Origin: Cryomorphaceae bacterium
Lineage (GTDB): Bacteria > Bacteroidota > Bacteroidia > Flavobacteriales > ECT2AJA-044
Length of the DNA: 64,000 bases
NCBI GenBank assembly: GCA_017798125.1
Contig: CP059070.1
Span: forward strand, 1,922,001 to 1,986,000
Direction: 5' to 3'
The translations under genes and the position numbers were made by a program. This document shows positions 43,076 to 52,857 of the stretch, in pieces (position 1 is the first letter of the stretch; each line of letters opens with the position of its first letter). The notes under the pieces were generated by a model that was not told the origin of the DNA, did not search any database, and was given only the letters and a program-made list of their open reading frames with translations.

Positions 43076-43737
43076 CGGGGCACATCTCGATCGATGCGAC
43101 CATCTTTCATGTGCAAGGAACGATCAGCCATCAGGGCCAACTCGGTGTTGTGCGTAACGATCACAAAGGTTTGCCCCAATTCATCGCGCAATCGGAAGAA
43201 AAGCTCGTGCAGCTCTGTAGCGGTTTGGCTATCGAGGTTTCCCGAAGGCTCATCTGCGAAAACTATGCCCGGACGATTCATGAGCGCTCGAGCGACGGCG
43301 ACTCGTTGCTGTTCCCCACCACTTAGCTCACTGGGCTTGTGATCACGACGATCTGATAGACCTAGGAATCCAAGCAATTCAAGAGCTCTTTTTTCCGCTT
43401 CGGACTTGCTTTGTCGCTGAATAAAAGCAGGCATGCAGATGTTTTCCAAAGCCGTGAATTCCGGCAGCAGGTGGTGGAATTGGAAGATGAATCCAATATG
43501 CTGATTTCGGAAATCGCTCAGTTTCTTGGGATTCAACTGATCAATGCGCTGGTCGTTGATGAAAATTCGACCGCTGTCCGGTCTATCAAGGGTGCCTAGG
43601 ATCTGGAGCAAGGTAGTTTTACCCGCGCCACTGGCGCCCACAATACTCACAACTTCGCCCTGCTTTACTTCAAGGCTAACATCGTTAAGCACGCGTAGGT
43701 CCTCGTAGGACTTGTGGATGTTTTCCGCTCGGATCAT
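43072..43737 (-). CDS. ABC transporter ATPase, LolD/MacB type
   Basis: A 221-residue ATP-binding subunit. Walker A is [10 protein letters not shown], the signature is [15 protein letters not shown] and Walker B is [12 protein letters not shown], with the LolD/MacB-type spacing and a family-typical N-terminus ([24 protein letters not shown]). Such ATPases pair with FtsX-like permeases in lipoprotein release or export; no permease gene adjoins, so the partner is elsewhere. It overlaps its two neighbours by 4 bases each. Confidence 0.9.
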   Translation of the reverse strand: MIRAENIHKSYEDLRVLNDVSLEVKQGEVVSIVGASGAGKTTLLQILGTLDRPDSGRIFINDQRIDQLNPKKLSDFRNQHIGFIFQFHHLLPEFTALENICMPAFIQRQSKSEAEKRALELLGFLGLSDRRDHKPSELSGGEQQRVAVARALMNRPGIVFADEPSGNLDSQTATELHELFFRLRDELGQTFVIVTHNTELALMADRSLHMKDGRIDRDVPR

Positions 43738-46154
43738 TTTTTACGACTCTGGACCAAGGTATTGTAATCCAGCCAATAGATGATGCGCAAGCTAATGTTA
43801 TTTTGTTGGGGGCGCTGAAACAGATTCTGAAGGTTGTCCCCAAAACTCAAATCGGGCTGGTCGTTGGACGCCAGGATGGCCTGACGATAGAGGAAGGTCA
43901 TTTGACTGCCCGGTGCAAACCACCAAGAAAAAGTCAAGTCGATGTTCCAGGCATTGAAGTTCACATCGTAATCACCGTCGTATACATCGAGCCAAACCAA
44001 TGAGCCATCGTCTTGAAGAACCCCGTAATCATTGTATTCCGCTGTGGACCAGTAGTGTCGGAAAATCAAGTTGATACTGGTGTTTTCGTCAAAAACGTAA
44101 TCCGCAGTCAACTGATTAATCATGGTTGTTCGGTCGCGCTTACCCATAATAATGTCTCCGTTATCCTCTTGATTGACCCAACCAACATCGTTGAAGTTCC
44201 AAAAGTGTTGAAAGCGATAAACGAAGCTCAAATGGTTGTTGACGCGAACACGAGGGGAGACCGTCATTCCGTAGTCATCCGCCCCAAATCCTTGGTACCA
44301 AGCTCTCTCAACCCGTAAATCTAAGGCAAAGGGTTTCCGATAATCACTGGAGTACCACAGTTGGCTATAGGTCTTAACGGGTCGAACCAAATAGCGACCA
44401 GAAACTCGTGGTTCGAAATAGTCGTGAACCTCGTACAAATCGGTATTCAAGTTTCCTCCAATGGTCAAGAAGTTTTTGAAGGTCAACCGCGCATTAGAGC
44501 CAACACCGACATATCTATACGATAGTGGATTTTGCAGCCAGCCATTGAAAGCAAATAGTTCTGCATATAGGTTGTTGTACCAGTCTGTAGGTTGAAACGT
44601 GAGGTATTCTACTCCACCAAAATGATTGAGTTCATTATTGTTGGTTAAGAAGCCCATATCATTGATGTCGTACTTATCCGTTAGCATCTCATGGCCAAAG
44701 AACCATCGCCAGTTTCCTTTTCCGCGCGCCAAAAAGAGATTGGTCGCATAGCCAATGGAAGCGGAATCTTCGTAGAATAACTGGCTCGATCGTACGTCAC
44801 CTTCAATAATTAAGGCGCTATTCTTCGTTTGGTGCCGAACCATTAGTCCCGTGACATTCGCATTGTGATACTCTTTCCCTTGGCGAAGCACGTTGGTGTT
44901 GATCAAAGTGACGTAGTTGTTGTCGCCATAGAGCTGATCCAGGACCAGCATGTTGTAGTTCGAGGTAGGATTGGTGAGGACGTCCCGCTGATTTCCCAAA
45001 CTGTCCTCAAGGGTCGCGTAGGTATTGATGGTCACTCCATTAAAAACTCCTATTCCGAGATTCTGGGCGTTCCGTCCCGAAACTTTCGTAGCGTTGATGA
45101 CCCGTTCCTGCGCTGGGTTACTAATGACCGTTTCTCCAGTTGAATCGGCGATTTCAAAGGGACTGCTGAAATCGTAGGGCACGCCGCCAACGCGTCGACT
45201 GTAGAATAAATCTCCCTTACTAAAGAGTTCGGTTCCTTCTGTAAAGAACTGCCTGTTTTCTTGGAAGCGCACTTCAAAAGGGCTCAAGTTCAAGACTTGG
45301 TTGTCAAAGCGAGCTTGACCAAAATCAGGCACCAAGGTCATGTCCAAAGTGAAGGAGTTGTTGATCCCGTACTTCAGGTCAAGCCCTGCATTAAAGTCTG
45401 TACTGGACTGTCCATCGTAGTTGTTCAGGTATCCAGAAACGTAGGGCATGAAGCTCAATCTTACTGGAGGTTTAATGCTCTTTATCCCCTCAATACGTCC
45501 ATTCTGCTGCTCGTAAGTACCAAAACTCTTGTCGATAAAGTTCCAGGTAAAAAGCTGTCGTGTACGTCGGACATAACGCCCCATGTTCAAACCCCACAAA
45601 ACATCTGCCTCTGGAATCCTCAAGGCGTAGTAGGGAATGCGCAATTCAGCGCTCCATCCGTAATCGGTGATTTGAACGGCACTTTCCCAAACCGCGTTCC
45701 AGGCCATGTCATCACCGTAAATAGTGGTTCTACTATCGGTCTGCACTCCAGCGGCGGAAAGAAAGAAGTTGATGTCGTTCTGACCGTCAGAATAGGGGTT
45801 CAGCCAAACGGCAACCCAATCCGTATTCTTTCCTTGGCTATCCCTTGGCCCGAGTTCACGGAGAACACTGTCCGGATCAACATCGTAGTTCTTAAATGAG
45901 AAGTACAATGCATTGTCGTCATATAGAATACGGACTTCAGTACGCATGTTCTCCGGAGCAGGTGCTCCATTATCCGGCTCTAGTTCTGTAAAGCCCGTAG
46001 CAATGGGTGCCTCGTACCAGATGAGATCTGAGATGTCGCCATCGATTTTTGGAGGAGCGTCGATACGAACGGCCTGTATCTTCTTCTGTTCACCGGTCTG
46101 CGCCCAGATCAGCCAAGGGAGAAATAGGGTAATGAGTAGTGTTAAGCGCTTCAT
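43734..46154 (-). CDS. DUF5916 outer membrane protein with carbohydrate-binding family 9-like domain
   Basis: An 806-residue protein with a signal peptide ([19 protein letters not shown]). Residues about 25-230 match the CBM9-like domain seen in such proteins ([42 protein letters not shown]). The rest is a beta-barrel-like DUF5916 domain, with repeated aromatic strands ([32 protein letters not shown]). It is probably in the outer membrane, with unknown ligand. A TACCTTTG box lies 44 bases before the ATG, and this is the first gene of a five-gene minus-strand run. Confidence 0.85.
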   Translation of the reverse strand: MKRLTLLITLFLPWLIWAQTGEQKKIQAVRIDAPPKIDGDISDLIWYEAPIATGFTELEPDNGAPAPENMRTEVRILYDDNALYFSFKNYDVDPDSVLRELGPRDSQGKNTDWVAVWLNPYSDGQNDINFFLSAAGVQTDSRTTIYGDDMAWNAVWESAVQITDYGWSAELRIPYYALRIPEADVLWGLNMGRYVRRTRQLFTWNFIDKSFGTYEQQNGRIEGIKSIKPPVRLSFMPYVSGYLNNYDGQSSTDFNAGLDLKYGINNSFTLDMTLVPDFGQARFDNQVLNLSPFEVRFQENRQFFTEGTELFSKGDLFYSRRVGGVPYDFSSPFEIADSTGETVISNPAQERVINATKVSGRNAQNLGIGVFNGVTINTYATLEDSLGNQRDVLTNPTSNYNMLVLDQLYGDNNYVTLINTNVLRQGKEYHNANVTGLMVRHQTKNSALIIEGDVRSSQLFYEDSASIGYATNLFLARGKGNWRWFFGHEMLTDKYDINDMGFLTNNNELNHFGGVEYLTFQPTDWYNNLYAELFAFNGWLQNPLSYRYVGVGSNARLTFKNFLTIGGNLNTDLYEVHDYFEPRVSGRYLVRPVKTYSQLWYSSDYRKPFALDLRVERAWYQGFGADDYGMTVSPRVRVNNHLSFVYRFQHFWNFNDVGWVNQEDNGDIIMGKRDRTTMINQLTADYVFDENTSINLIFRHYWSTAEYNDYGVLQDDGSLVWLDVYDGDYDVNFNAWNIDLTFSWWFAPGSQMTFLYRQAILASNDQPDLSFGDNLQNLFQRPQQNNISLRIIYWLDYNTLVQSRKK

Positions 46155-46198
46155 TCAGCAAGCTTTTGACGAGTCGTTGACAAAGGAGCTCGACGAGG

Positions 46199-46206
46199 CA
46201 AAGGTA
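46199..46206 (-). promoter_or_regulatory. -7 promoter box for the DUF5916-LolD-DUF2400-BatA-PyrC run
   Basis: The minus strand reads TACCTTTG, an exact TAnnTTTG box, with TTTG 15 bases upstream (46222-46225), 44 bases before the ATG. Confidence 0.5.
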
Positions 46207-46290
46207 AGGACAATGGACATACAAAAACGTTAACGGAAGCATAACACAATAAAGGGTAAAACGTTTTTTCGAAAATTGAACACAGTGCCG

Positions 46291-46298
46291 TACTTTTG
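46291..46298 (+). promoter_or_regulatory. -7 promoter box for sucC
   Basis: TACTTTTG, an exact TAnnTTTG box, lies 27 bases before the sucC ATG. The -33 region is T-rich without a perfect TTG at the best spacing. It supports the start at 46326. Confidence 0.5.
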
Positions 46299-46325
46299 CG
46301 CTGCACTACAAACAAAAAATCCCAG

Positions 46326-47516
46326 ATGAACTTACACGAATATCAAGGTAAAGAGATCCTCGCTTCTTACGGAGTTAACATCCAACGCGGTATCGTCGCA
46401 TCAAGTGCTGATGAAGCGGTAGAGGCAGCAAAACAGTTGAGCGAACAAACCGGAACCTCTTGGTGGGTAGTAAAAGCTCAAGTTCATGCTGGTGGACGAG
46501 GTAAAGGTGGTGGTGTAAAATTGGCCAAAAGCCTTGATGAAGTTCGCGAGCACGCGTCCAACATCATTGGCATGCACTTGGTCACACCACAGACTTCAGC
46601 AGAGGGAAAATTGGTCAATCAAGTATTGATTGCTGAGGATGTGTACTATCCGGGAGAGTCAGAGACTTCTGAGATTTACATGTCTATTTTGCTGAACCGT
46701 GAAACAGGACGCAACATGGTGGTCTATTCTTCTGAAGGAGGAATGGATATTGAGCAAGTTGCTGAAGAGACTCCGGATCGTATTTATAAAGAAGAAATTG
46801 ACCCTGCTCTAGGCCTTCTGCCTTTCCAAGCACGTCGTATTGCTTTCAACTTGGGTCTTGAAGGTGATGCGTTTAAAAACATGGTTCGATTTGCCATGTC
46901 TCTTTGGAAAGCTTACTCAGGTTCTGATTCAAGCTTGTTTGAAATCAACCCTGTGTTGAAGACTTCGGACAATAAAATTTTGGCCGTAGATGCCAAAGTA
47001 ACCTTAGATGGCAACTCACTTTTCCGCCACAAAGACTTGGCGGAATTGCGCGACAAGCGAGAAGAAGATCCTACTGAAGTTGAAGCTGGAGAGTTTGGAT
47101 TGAACTTCGTCAAATTGGATGGAAATGTCGGATGTATGGTAAACGGTGCTGGTTTGGCGATGGCGACTATGGACATCATCAAGCAGGCCGGAGGGAACCC
47201 AGCAAACTTCTTGGATGTTGGAGGTACAGCAGATGCTAAGCGTGTAGAAAACGCCTTCCGTATCATTCTTAAAGACGACAACGTAGAGGCAATTTTGGTG
47301 AACATCTTCGGTGGAATCGTTCGCTGTGACCGCGTAGCTCAAGGGATTGTGGATGCATATCGCAACATGGATGACATCAATGTTCCGATCATTGTCCGCT
47401 TGCAAGGAACCAATGCCGAAGAGGCCAAGGAGATCATTGATAACAGCGGATTGGAAGTAGAATCGGCTATTCTCTTGCAGGAAGCGGCCGATAAAGTGAA
47501 AGAAGTTTTGGCCTGA
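46326..47516 (+). CDS. sucC: succinyl-CoA ligase (ADP-forming), beta subunit
   Basis: A 396-residue ATP-grasp subunit of the TCA cycle enzyme that makes succinate and ATP or GTP from succinyl-CoA. The N-terminus MNLHEYQGKEILASYGV and GGRGKGGGVKLAK are typical, and the CoA-ligase half has GNVGCMVNGAGLAMATMDI, FLDVGGTADAKRVENAF and IFGGIVRCDRVAQGI. The alpha subunit gene is not adjacent, as usual in Bacteroidota. Transcription probably ends at the terminator at 47631-47659. Confidence 0.95.
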   Translation: MNLHEYQGKEILASYGVNIQRGIVASSADEAVEAAKQLSEQTGTSWWVVKAQVHAGGRGKGGGVKLAKSLDEVREHASNIIGMHLVTPQTSAEGKLVNQVLIAEDVYYPGESETSEIYMSILLNRETGRNMVVYSSEGGMDIEQVAEETPDRIYKEEIDPALGLLPFQARRIAFNLGLEGDAFKNMVRFAMSLWKAYSGSDSSLFEINPVLKTSDNKILAVDAKVTLDGNSLFRHKDLAELRDKREEDPTEVEAGEFGLNFVKLDGNVGCMVNGAGLAMATMDIIKQAGGNPANFLDVGGTADAKRVENAFRIILKDDNVEAILVNIFGGIVRCDRVAQGIVDAYRNMDDINVPIIVRLQGTNAEEAKEIIDNSGLEVESAILLQEAADKVKEVLA

Positions 47517-47565
47517 AACAATAGTGCAAAACCTTGCAACGAGATTTCAAGGTATACATCAAATA

Positions 47566-47619
47566 AGGTTGCATTTTTGAAGTGTCATCATGAGGATGAT
47601 GACGGACATAGCGCAACCT
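47566..47619 (+). other. nested hairpins in the sucC 3' region
   Basis: A 7-bp pair AGGTTGC/GCAACCT (47566-47572 with 47613-47619) encloses a perfect 8-bp hairpin GTCATCAT/ATGATGAC (47584-47591 with 47596-47603). Only a terminator follows, so the region may be a stable 3' end or a small RNA. No known family was recognised. Confidence 0.3.
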
Positions 47620-47630
47620 GAAAGGGTAAG

Positions 47631-47659
47631 AAAGGGCTTCAGCAATGGAGCCCTTTTTT
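47631..47659 (+). terminator. intrinsic terminator after sucC
   Basis: A 10-bp stem (47631-47640 with 47647-47656, one G-U pair) with a 6-base loop ends in TTTTTT, 115 bases after the sucC stop. Confidence 0.8.
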
Positions 47660-47660
47660 A

Positions 47661-47668
47661 TATCTTCG
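47661..47668 (+). promoter_or_regulatory. possible -7 promoter box for the small T9SS protein
   Basis: TATCTTCG lies directly after the sucC terminator. The predicted start of transcription then falls after the first ATG (47670), so the ATG at 47688 was chosen as the gene start. Confidence 0.35.
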
Positions 47669-47687
47669 GATGATGAAATTCAGCGCG

Positions 47688-48314
47688 ATGAAAAATCTCC
47701 TTGTCACCTTATTCTTTCTCTCGGCGCTTGGATCTGCTGCACAGACTGATCCTCAAGGCCCGAACTTAATTACCCTGCCCGTAACTAATATTACGTCTAC
47801 CACCGCCACTTCTGGTGGCGATATCCTCAGTGATGGCGGAAACTTCATCTTCACACGAGGAATCGTTTGGGATTTGCTGCCAGACCCGGATGTAGATACC
47901 AATATTGGTATGTTGCCGAGCGGTCAGGGAATTGGTCAATACGACATTACCATGACCGGACTCGATCCGAATACACAATACTATGTAAGGGCTTTTGCTC
48001 AAGACTTGGCTGCCGTTTGGTATGGCGGAAATGTCAGCTTTCAAACGGCCACCGCGTCAATTGGAGAGCACAACGACATTTGGATGGCCGTTGGACCGAA
48101 TCCGACAAGCGGTAATGTGACCTTGCGTTGGGAAGCTCAAGACCGGATGGAACGCGTCACACTATTTGATTTATATGGCCGAGTGGTTCGCGAAGCTGAT
48201 GTGCGTGGATTGACTGAGTTAAAATGGGACCTGACGTCCTTGGCCGCGGGAAATTATGTCATTTACTGGGGTAATGAGCAAGTTCAAGGAGTCTCTCGTT
48301 TGATAAAAGAGTAA
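47688..48314 (+). CDS. small secreted protein with T9SS sorting domain
   Basis: A 208-residue protein. A signal peptide (MKNLLVTLFFLSALGSAAQ) is followed by one fibronectin type III-like or similar beta-sandwich domain (about 30-125; VTNITSTTATSGGDILSDGG, MTGLDPNTQYYVRAFAQD). The last 75 residues (MAVGPNPTSGNVTLRWEA ... LAAGNYVIYWGNEQ ... SRLIKE) form a type A T9SS sorting domain. It should be exported to the cell surface, perhaps as an adhesin or structural protein. Another ATG lies 6 codons upstream. Confidence 0.75.
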   Translation: MKNLLVTLFFLSALGSAAQTDPQGPNLITLPVTNITSTTATSGGDILSDGGNFIFTRGIVWDLLPDPDVDTNIGMLPSGQGIGQYDITMTGLDPNTQYYVRAFAQDLAAVWYGGNVSFQTATASIGEHNDIWMAVGPNPTSGNVTLRWEAQDRMERVTLFDLYGRVVREADVRGLTELKWDLTSLAAGNYVIYWGNEQVQGVSRLIKE

Positions 48315-48317
48315 TCG

Positions 48318-49808
48318 ATGAAAAAAATCTTAGTTGCAAATAGGGGAGAAATCGCTTTGCGCGTTATGCGAACAGCGAAGGATATGGGAATATCTACAGT
48401 AGCTGTTTATAGTGAAGCGGACCGCAATGCACCTCATGTGCGCTACGCCGATGAAGCTGTTTGTGTCGGACCACCTCCTTCCAATCAGAGTTATCTGATG
48501 ATGGATCGCATTATTGAAGTTTGCAAGAACCTTAACGTTGACGGCATTCACCCGGGTTATGGATTCCTCTCTGAGAATGCAGGATTTGCTCGGGCTGTAA
48601 CAGACGCGGGAATTACCCTTATTGGACCGTCTCCAGAAGCCATGGAGGTCATGGGAGATAAGCTCTCGGCCAAAGCTGCGGTCAAGGATCACGATGTACC
48701 GATGGTTCCAGGAACGGACGAGGCTATCACCGATATTGAGGCCGCAAAGCACATTGCCGAGGGAATCGGGTTCCCGATTCTGATTAAAGCCTCTGCAGGT
48801 GGTGGTGGTAAAGGAATGCGCATCGTTGAGAAAAGCGAGGAATTTGTCGAGCAAATGGAGTTGGCCGTGTCTGAAGCGACCAGCGCTTTTGGTAATGGTG
48901 CGGTTTTTATAGAGAAATACGTTGCCGGACCTCGTCACATCGAGATTCAGATTATGGCAGATACCCACGGCAACGTCGTTTATTTCCATGAGCGTGAATG
49001 CTCCATTCAGCGTCGTCACCAGAAGGTAGTAGAAGAAGCGCCTTCTGCTATTTTGACTCCTGAGATGCGCCAACGAATGGGAGAAGCCGCTTGTGATGTC
49101 GCAAGAGCATGTAATTATGTAGGAGCTGGAACTGTTGAATTCCTGGTAGACGAGGATCGCAACTTCTACTTCCTCGAAATGAATACCCGTCTTCAGGTTG
49201 AGCATCCTGTGACGGAAATGATCACGGGCGTTGACCTGGTTCGCGAGCAGATCCGCGTGGCAAGGGGAGAGGAGCTGGGATACAGCCAAGCGGATGTTCC
49301 CTTGGTAGGTCATGCTATGGAAGTCCGGGTCTATGCGGAGAATCCGCAGAATAACTTCTTACCGGACATCGGGAAACTCAAGACCTATAAACGTCCGTCT
49401 GGCCCCGGAATCCGCGTAGATGATGGGTTCGAAGAAGGAATGGATGTACCCATCTACTACGACCCGATGATCTCCAAGCTGATTACCTATGGAAAGGATC
49501 GTCAGGAATCCATTGACCGCATGAAGCGGGCCATTGCTGATTATGAGATTTCCGGAGTGGAGACCACGTTGAAGTTTGGAGACTTTGTGATGAACCACGA
49601 AGCTTTTGTGAGTGGTGATTTCGATACTCATTTTGTCAAGAAGTACTTTGAGCCAGAGATGCTGGATCAAAAAGCAGAAGATGAGGAAGCCTTGGCTGCC
49701 ATCGTGGCTGCTGCCTTAGTTCGCCACCAGAGCCAAGCCGTTCAAACCACGAAAAGCGAATCGACCCCAGCTGGCGGCTCTGCTTGGAAGCGGAATAGAC
49801 TCAATTAA
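48318..49808 (+). CDS. accC: biotin carboxylase subunit of an acyl-CoA carboxylase
   Basis: A 496-residue ATP-grasp biotin carboxylase that carboxylates biotin using bicarbonate and ATP. The ATP loop is KASAGGGGKGMRIV, and the catalytic blocks HERECSIQRRHQKVVEEAPS and EMNTRLQVEHPVTE are intact. The C-terminus extends about 45 residues beyond the AccC core and is Ala- and Ser-rich, with no biotin-attachment (MKM) site. In many Bacteroidota the carrier and carboxyltransferase genes follow; here they do not, so partners are elsewhere. It begins 3 bases after the T9SS protein gene. Confidence 0.9.
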   Translation: MKKILVANRGEIALRVMRTAKDMGISTVAVYSEADRNAPHVRYADEAVCVGPPPSNQSYLMMDRIIEVCKNLNVDGIHPGYGFLSENAGFARAVTDAGITLIGPSPEAMEVMGDKLSAKAAVKDHDVPMVPGTDEAITDIEAAKHIAEGIGFPILIKASAGGGGKGMRIVEKSEEFVEQMELAVSEATSAFGNGAVFIEKYVAGPRHIEIQIMADTHGNVVYFHERECSIQRRHQKVVEEAPSAILTPEMRQRMGEAACDVARACNYVGAGTVEFLVDEDRNFYFLEMNTRLQVEHPVTEMITGVDLVREQIRVARGEELGYSQADVPLVGHAMEVRVYAENPQNNFLPDIGKLKTYKRPSGPGIRVDDGFEEGMDVPIYYDPMISKLITYGKDRQESIDRMKRAIADYEISGVETTLKFGDFVMNHEAFVSGDFDTHFVKKYFEPEMLDQKAEDEEALAAIVAAALVRHQSQAVQTTKSESTPAGGSAWKRNRLN

Positions 49809-49834
49809 CCGCTTGAGCGGGGCGTTATTAAGAA

Positions 49835-50455
49835 GTGAGAGCCCTATTCATCATATCATTGTCGCTGCTGGGCAGCGCGAGCGTCTTCGGGCAAACCGAC
49901 AGCAATAAAACGGCCCCGCCTGAAGGTTATGCGCGTATTGAGGAGATTTTATTGCCTGAGATAACGGTTACGGCATTACCTGATTTAAGCAAGTATGATG
50001 ACCGTCGGGATTACTATATTCTTCGACGTAAGGTGTTGAAAGTTTGGCCTTTTGCCAAAGAAGCAGCGGAGCAGTACCATTCCGTAACCACGGCTTTAGA
50101 GGGTGAGGAGCGCAAGCGGAAACGAAAGAAGTACGCGAAAGAAGTCCAGCGCTATATGTCCGAGAACTTTAAGGATACGCTCAAGACACTCACGCGGTCT
50201 GAAGGAGTTATCCTGGTCAAGCTCGTGAACCGGGAGACGGGACGAACCACTCATGAAATCATCAAGGAGTATAGAGGAGGGATGAGTGCGGCTGTATGGC
50301 AGGGCATGGCCAAGCTCTATGACAACAACCTCAAACAAGAATACGACCCCGTCAACACTCGAGATGATATTTGGATCGAGAATATCTTAAACAGGGCTTT
50401 TGAAGCTGGAATTATCGAAAGGCCCCAATACCCGGGAGTCGAAGATCCCCTCTAG
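49835..50455 (+). CDS. DUF4294 domain protein
   Basis: A 206-residue protein with an N-terminal signal-like stretch (RALFIISLSLLGSASVFGQ) and a DUF4294 domain (about 40-195; LPEITVTALPDLSKYDDRRDYYILRRKVLKVWPFAKEAAEQ). The family is limited to Bacteroidota and has no known function; it is probably periplasmic. The start is GTG. Its stop overlaps that of the convergent xerD by 4 bases, a gene order that recurs in the phylum. Confidence 0.78.
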   Translation: MRALFIISLSLLGSASVFGQTDSNKTAPPEGYARIEEILLPEITVTALPDLSKYDDRRDYYILRRKVLKVWPFAKEAAEQYHSVTTALEGEERKRKRKKYAKEVQRYMSENFKDTLKTLTRSEGVILVKLVNRETGRTTHEIIKEYRGGMSAAVWQGMAKLYDNNLKQEYDPVNTRDDIWIENILNRAFEAGIIERPQYPGVEDPL

Positions 50456-51336
50456 GAGCGCGGATGGTGCTTGAGCGCCGTTGAGAGGTAGAACTGATCT
50501 AGGTGCGTGTAAATTTCCGTTGTGGTAATACTCTCGTGTCCGAGCATTTCTTGAACGCTGCGCAAATCCGCTCCACCTTCGATCATGTGCGTCGCAAAGC
50601 TATGTCGAAAGGTATGAGGGGATACGTTTTTTCGAATTCCAGCAGCTTCCGTCATTTCCTTGACCAGCTTGAAGATCATTACTCGCGACAGTTTTGTTCC
50701 TCGGTTATTGAGGAAAATTATGTTTTCCTGTCCTTTTTTCGGCTTCTGGTGGACGCGAACCTCTTCGACATAGATTCGAATGTACTTATAAGTGATATCG
50801 GCCAGGGGAACCAGTCGCTGCTTGTTTCCCTTTCCAATGACCTTGAGATACCCTTGCTTCGGATACAAGTCATTCAAGCGTAAATTGATCAATTCCGTAA
50901 CCCGCAACCCACATCCGTAAAGGGTTTCCAGTATTGCTCTGTTTCTTTCTCCCTGACGGGACGATAAGTCCACAGCCTCAATAATAGCGTCAATTTCCTC
51001 GACGCTCAAGGTGTCGGGAAGTTTGGGAGCGACCTTCGGTGCCTCGAGCAGCTCTGCCGGGTTTATTTCGATGAGGTCTTCTACGATCAAGTAGCCATAA
51101 AATGATCGAATACTGGAGATCAATCGCGCCTGACTGCGCGGCGATCGCCCACTTTTCGAGTACTCAGCGATGAAGTCCCGGAGATCTTGGAGAGTGATTT
51201 TGAGCGGTGAACGATCTGGGTGAAAGTCGGCGAGTTGTCGGACATCGCGCCGATAGGCGCTCACCGAAAGCGGGCTTAGTCCTTTTTCCAGCTTTAGATA
51301 CGCCTCAAATTCCGTCAATGCACTTGTCCACTTCAT
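50452..51336 (-). CDS. xerD: tyrosine recombinase, XerD type
   Basis: A 294-residue site-specific recombinase that resolves chromosome dimers at dif with XerC. The N-terminal SAM-like core-binding domain covers about 1-90. The catalytic residues are seen as Arg in YGCGLRVTELINL, His and Arg in PHTFRHSFATHMIEGG, His in MLGHESITTTEIY and the nucleophile Tyr in TEIYTHLD. It is a single gene, divergent from aroQ. Confidence 0.92.
   Translation of the reverse strand: MKWTSALTEFEAYLKLEKGLSPLSVSAYRRDVRQLADFHPDRSPLKITLQDLRDFIAEYSKSGRSPRSQARLISSIRSFYGYLIVEDLIEINPAELLEAPKVAPKLPDTLSVEEIDAIIEAVDLSSRQGERNRAILETLYGCGLRVTELINLRLNDLYPKQGYLKVIGKGNKQRLVPLADITYKYIRIYVEEVRVHQKPKKGQENIIFLNNRGTKLSRVMIFKLVKEMTEAAGIRKNVSPHTFRHSFATHMIEGGADLRSVQEMLGHESITTTEIYTHLDQFYLSTALKHHPRS
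51243..51260 (-). repeat. intragenic hairpin repeat, copy 18 (in xerD)
   Basis: The minus strand reads GCGCC-TATC-GGCGC-GATG with perfect arms. Read as AYRRDV near the N-terminus. Confidence 0.6.
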
Positions 51337-51340
51337 GCCT

Positions 51341-51348
51341 TATCTTCG
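51341..51348 (+). promoter_or_regulatory. possible -7 promoter box for aroQ
   Basis: TATCTTCG with a TTG 14 bases upstream (51324-51326). The aroQ ATG at 51356 is only 7 bases away, so the 5' leader would be a few bases at most. Confidence 0.4.
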
Positions 51349-51355
51349 CAAGGCT

Positions 51356-51781
51356 ATGAAGATACGAATCATCAACGGACCCAATCTCAATCTACTCGGC
51401 ACAAGAGACCCGGAAATCTACGGCGGTCGAAGCTTTGAAGATTATTTGAGTGAATTGAACGAGCGCTATCCACACGTGAGCTTCAGCTCCTTTCAGTCCA
51501 ATCATGAAGGGGAACTGGTTGATGATATTCAAGCCTGTATGGGCGATCAAGATGCGATCATCATCAATGCAGGCGGCTATACGCATACCTCGGTGGCTAT
51601 TGGAGACGCGCTTAGCGCAGTGGACGTTGCAGCCGTTGAAGTTCATATTTCCCACGTGTATGACCGCGAGACCTTTCGACATGAGAGCCGCTTAAGTCAC
51701 GGAGTAATCGGTGTAATTACGGGATTTGGATTGGATAGCTACCGCCTTGCTGTAGAAGCACTATTGGAGCGTCAACGATAA
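51356..51781 (+). CDS. aroQ: type II 3-dehydroquinate dehydratase
   Basis: Third step of the shikimate pathway. It has 141 residues, as usual for the dodecameric type II enzyme. The active-site loop is NGPNLNLLGTRDPEIYG with catalytic Tyr nearby, NAGGYTHTSVAIGDAL binds substrate, and EVHISHVYDRETFRHESRLSH carries catalytic His and Arg. With aroE at 26769 the window holds two steps of the same pathway. The 3' end overlaps the convergent glycosyltransferase gene by 10 bases. Confidence 0.95.
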   Translation: MKIRIINGPNLNLLGTRDPEIYGGRSFEDYLSELNERYPHVSFSSFQSNHEGELVDDIQACMGDQDAIIINAGGYTHTSVAIGDALSAVDVAAVEVHISHVYDRETFRHESRLSHGVIGVITGFGLDSYRLAVEALLERQR

Positions 51782-52812
51782 AATCTGCTCTCCTTCAAAG
51801 AAGAGAATTTACGGTGTCCGCCGAGGAAGTAGGCGAAGGCAATACTCCCTCTGTATGCGTTGTAGTATTTAATGCGCTGATAGCGTACCTCGTTCCGAAG
51901 GCGGCGCTGCGTCAGTTTGCGCAGATTTCGATAGAAATCGATGTGGGCCCGAACAACAGCAGGGAAGTGCTGGGGCTGACCGCCGAGCAAGAACTTGAAT
52001 GCCCCGATTCCGTCGAGCACCATACGAATAAAGAGCACCCAGATTAAACGCTCTCTAGGCATGTTCTGAAACACCATGAACAGGTTGTTTCGAAAATTAA
52101 AGAAGGTTTTACGAGGGCTTCCGGATTGCAATGTGCCTCCGCCGAGGTGAAACACTTCGGCCTCAGGACAGTACATGATGCGATACCCCAGATTCTTCAT
52201 TCGCCAGCACATATCGATCTCCTCCATGTGAGCGAATAGGTTTTCGTCTAAACCACGAACCTCCCGGAAGGCATTGGCACGAACAAAAAGACAGGCGCCC
52301 GAAGCCCAAAAGATTTCGGTTACTTCATCGTATTGCCCTTCGTCTTTTTCCAAGGTGCTGAACAAGCGACCTCTGCAAAAAGGATATCCAAAGAGATCGA
52401 TAAATCCTCCTGCTGCTCCGGCGTACTCGAAGTATTCCTTTCTGTTTAAGTCTTTGATTTTGGGTTGACAAGCCGAAATCATATCATCGGATTCCATGAG
52501 CTCAATGACGGGCTCAATCCAGTTCGGCGTTACTTCTATGTCGCTGTTTAACAGCACATAGTACTCCGCCTCAATTTGGGCTAAACTTTGGTTGTACCCT
52601 TTTGAGTAACCACCGTTTTCGGCATTCTCTATGATTTTCACCTCGGGGTAGTGCTCGCGCAAGTAGTTGACCGAATCGTCCGAACTGGCATTGTCGGCTA
52701 CGTACACCTCAACACCCTCGGCATTAGAATGCTCTAGAACAGATGGTACAAAGCGCTCCAACAGGGCACGACCATTCCAATTTAAGATGACGACTGCTAC
52801 TTTACAGGACAA
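51772..52812 (-). CDS. glycosyltransferase family 2 protein
   Basis: A 346-residue GT2 enzyme. The nucleotide-sugar half has VAVVILNWNGRALLERFVPSV, VADNASSDDSVNYLREHYP and YVLLNSDIEVTPNWIEP (DxD-like Asp); a His/acidic block in the C-terminal half, ENLFAHMEEIDMCWRMKNLGYRI, resembles rhamnosyl- or cell-wall-type transferases. It probably adds sugars to a cell-surface polysaccharide. The frame opens with TTG at 52812; no in-frame ATG fits the family N-terminus. Confidence 0.85.
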   Translation of the reverse strand: MSCKVAVVILNWNGRALLERFVPSVLEHSNAEGVEVYVADNASSDDSVNYLREHYPEVKIIENAENGGYSKGYNQSLAQIEAEYYVLLNSDIEVTPNWIEPVIELMESDDMISACQPKIKDLNRKEYFEYAGAAGGFIDLFGYPFCRGRLFSTLEKDEGQYDEVTEIFWASGACLFVRANAFREVRGLDENLFAHMEEIDMCWRMKNLGYRIMYCPEAEVFHLGGGTLQSGSPRKTFFNFRNNLFMVFQNMPRERLIWVLFIRMVLDGIGAFKFLLGGQPQHFPAVVRAHIDFYRNLRKLTQRRLRNEVRYQRIKYYNAYRGSIAFAYFLGGHRKFSSLKESRFYR

Positions 52813-52857
52813 AGGAATACACGCGTTTAGGGCGCGAAGGTACGGATTAAGGCCGTC

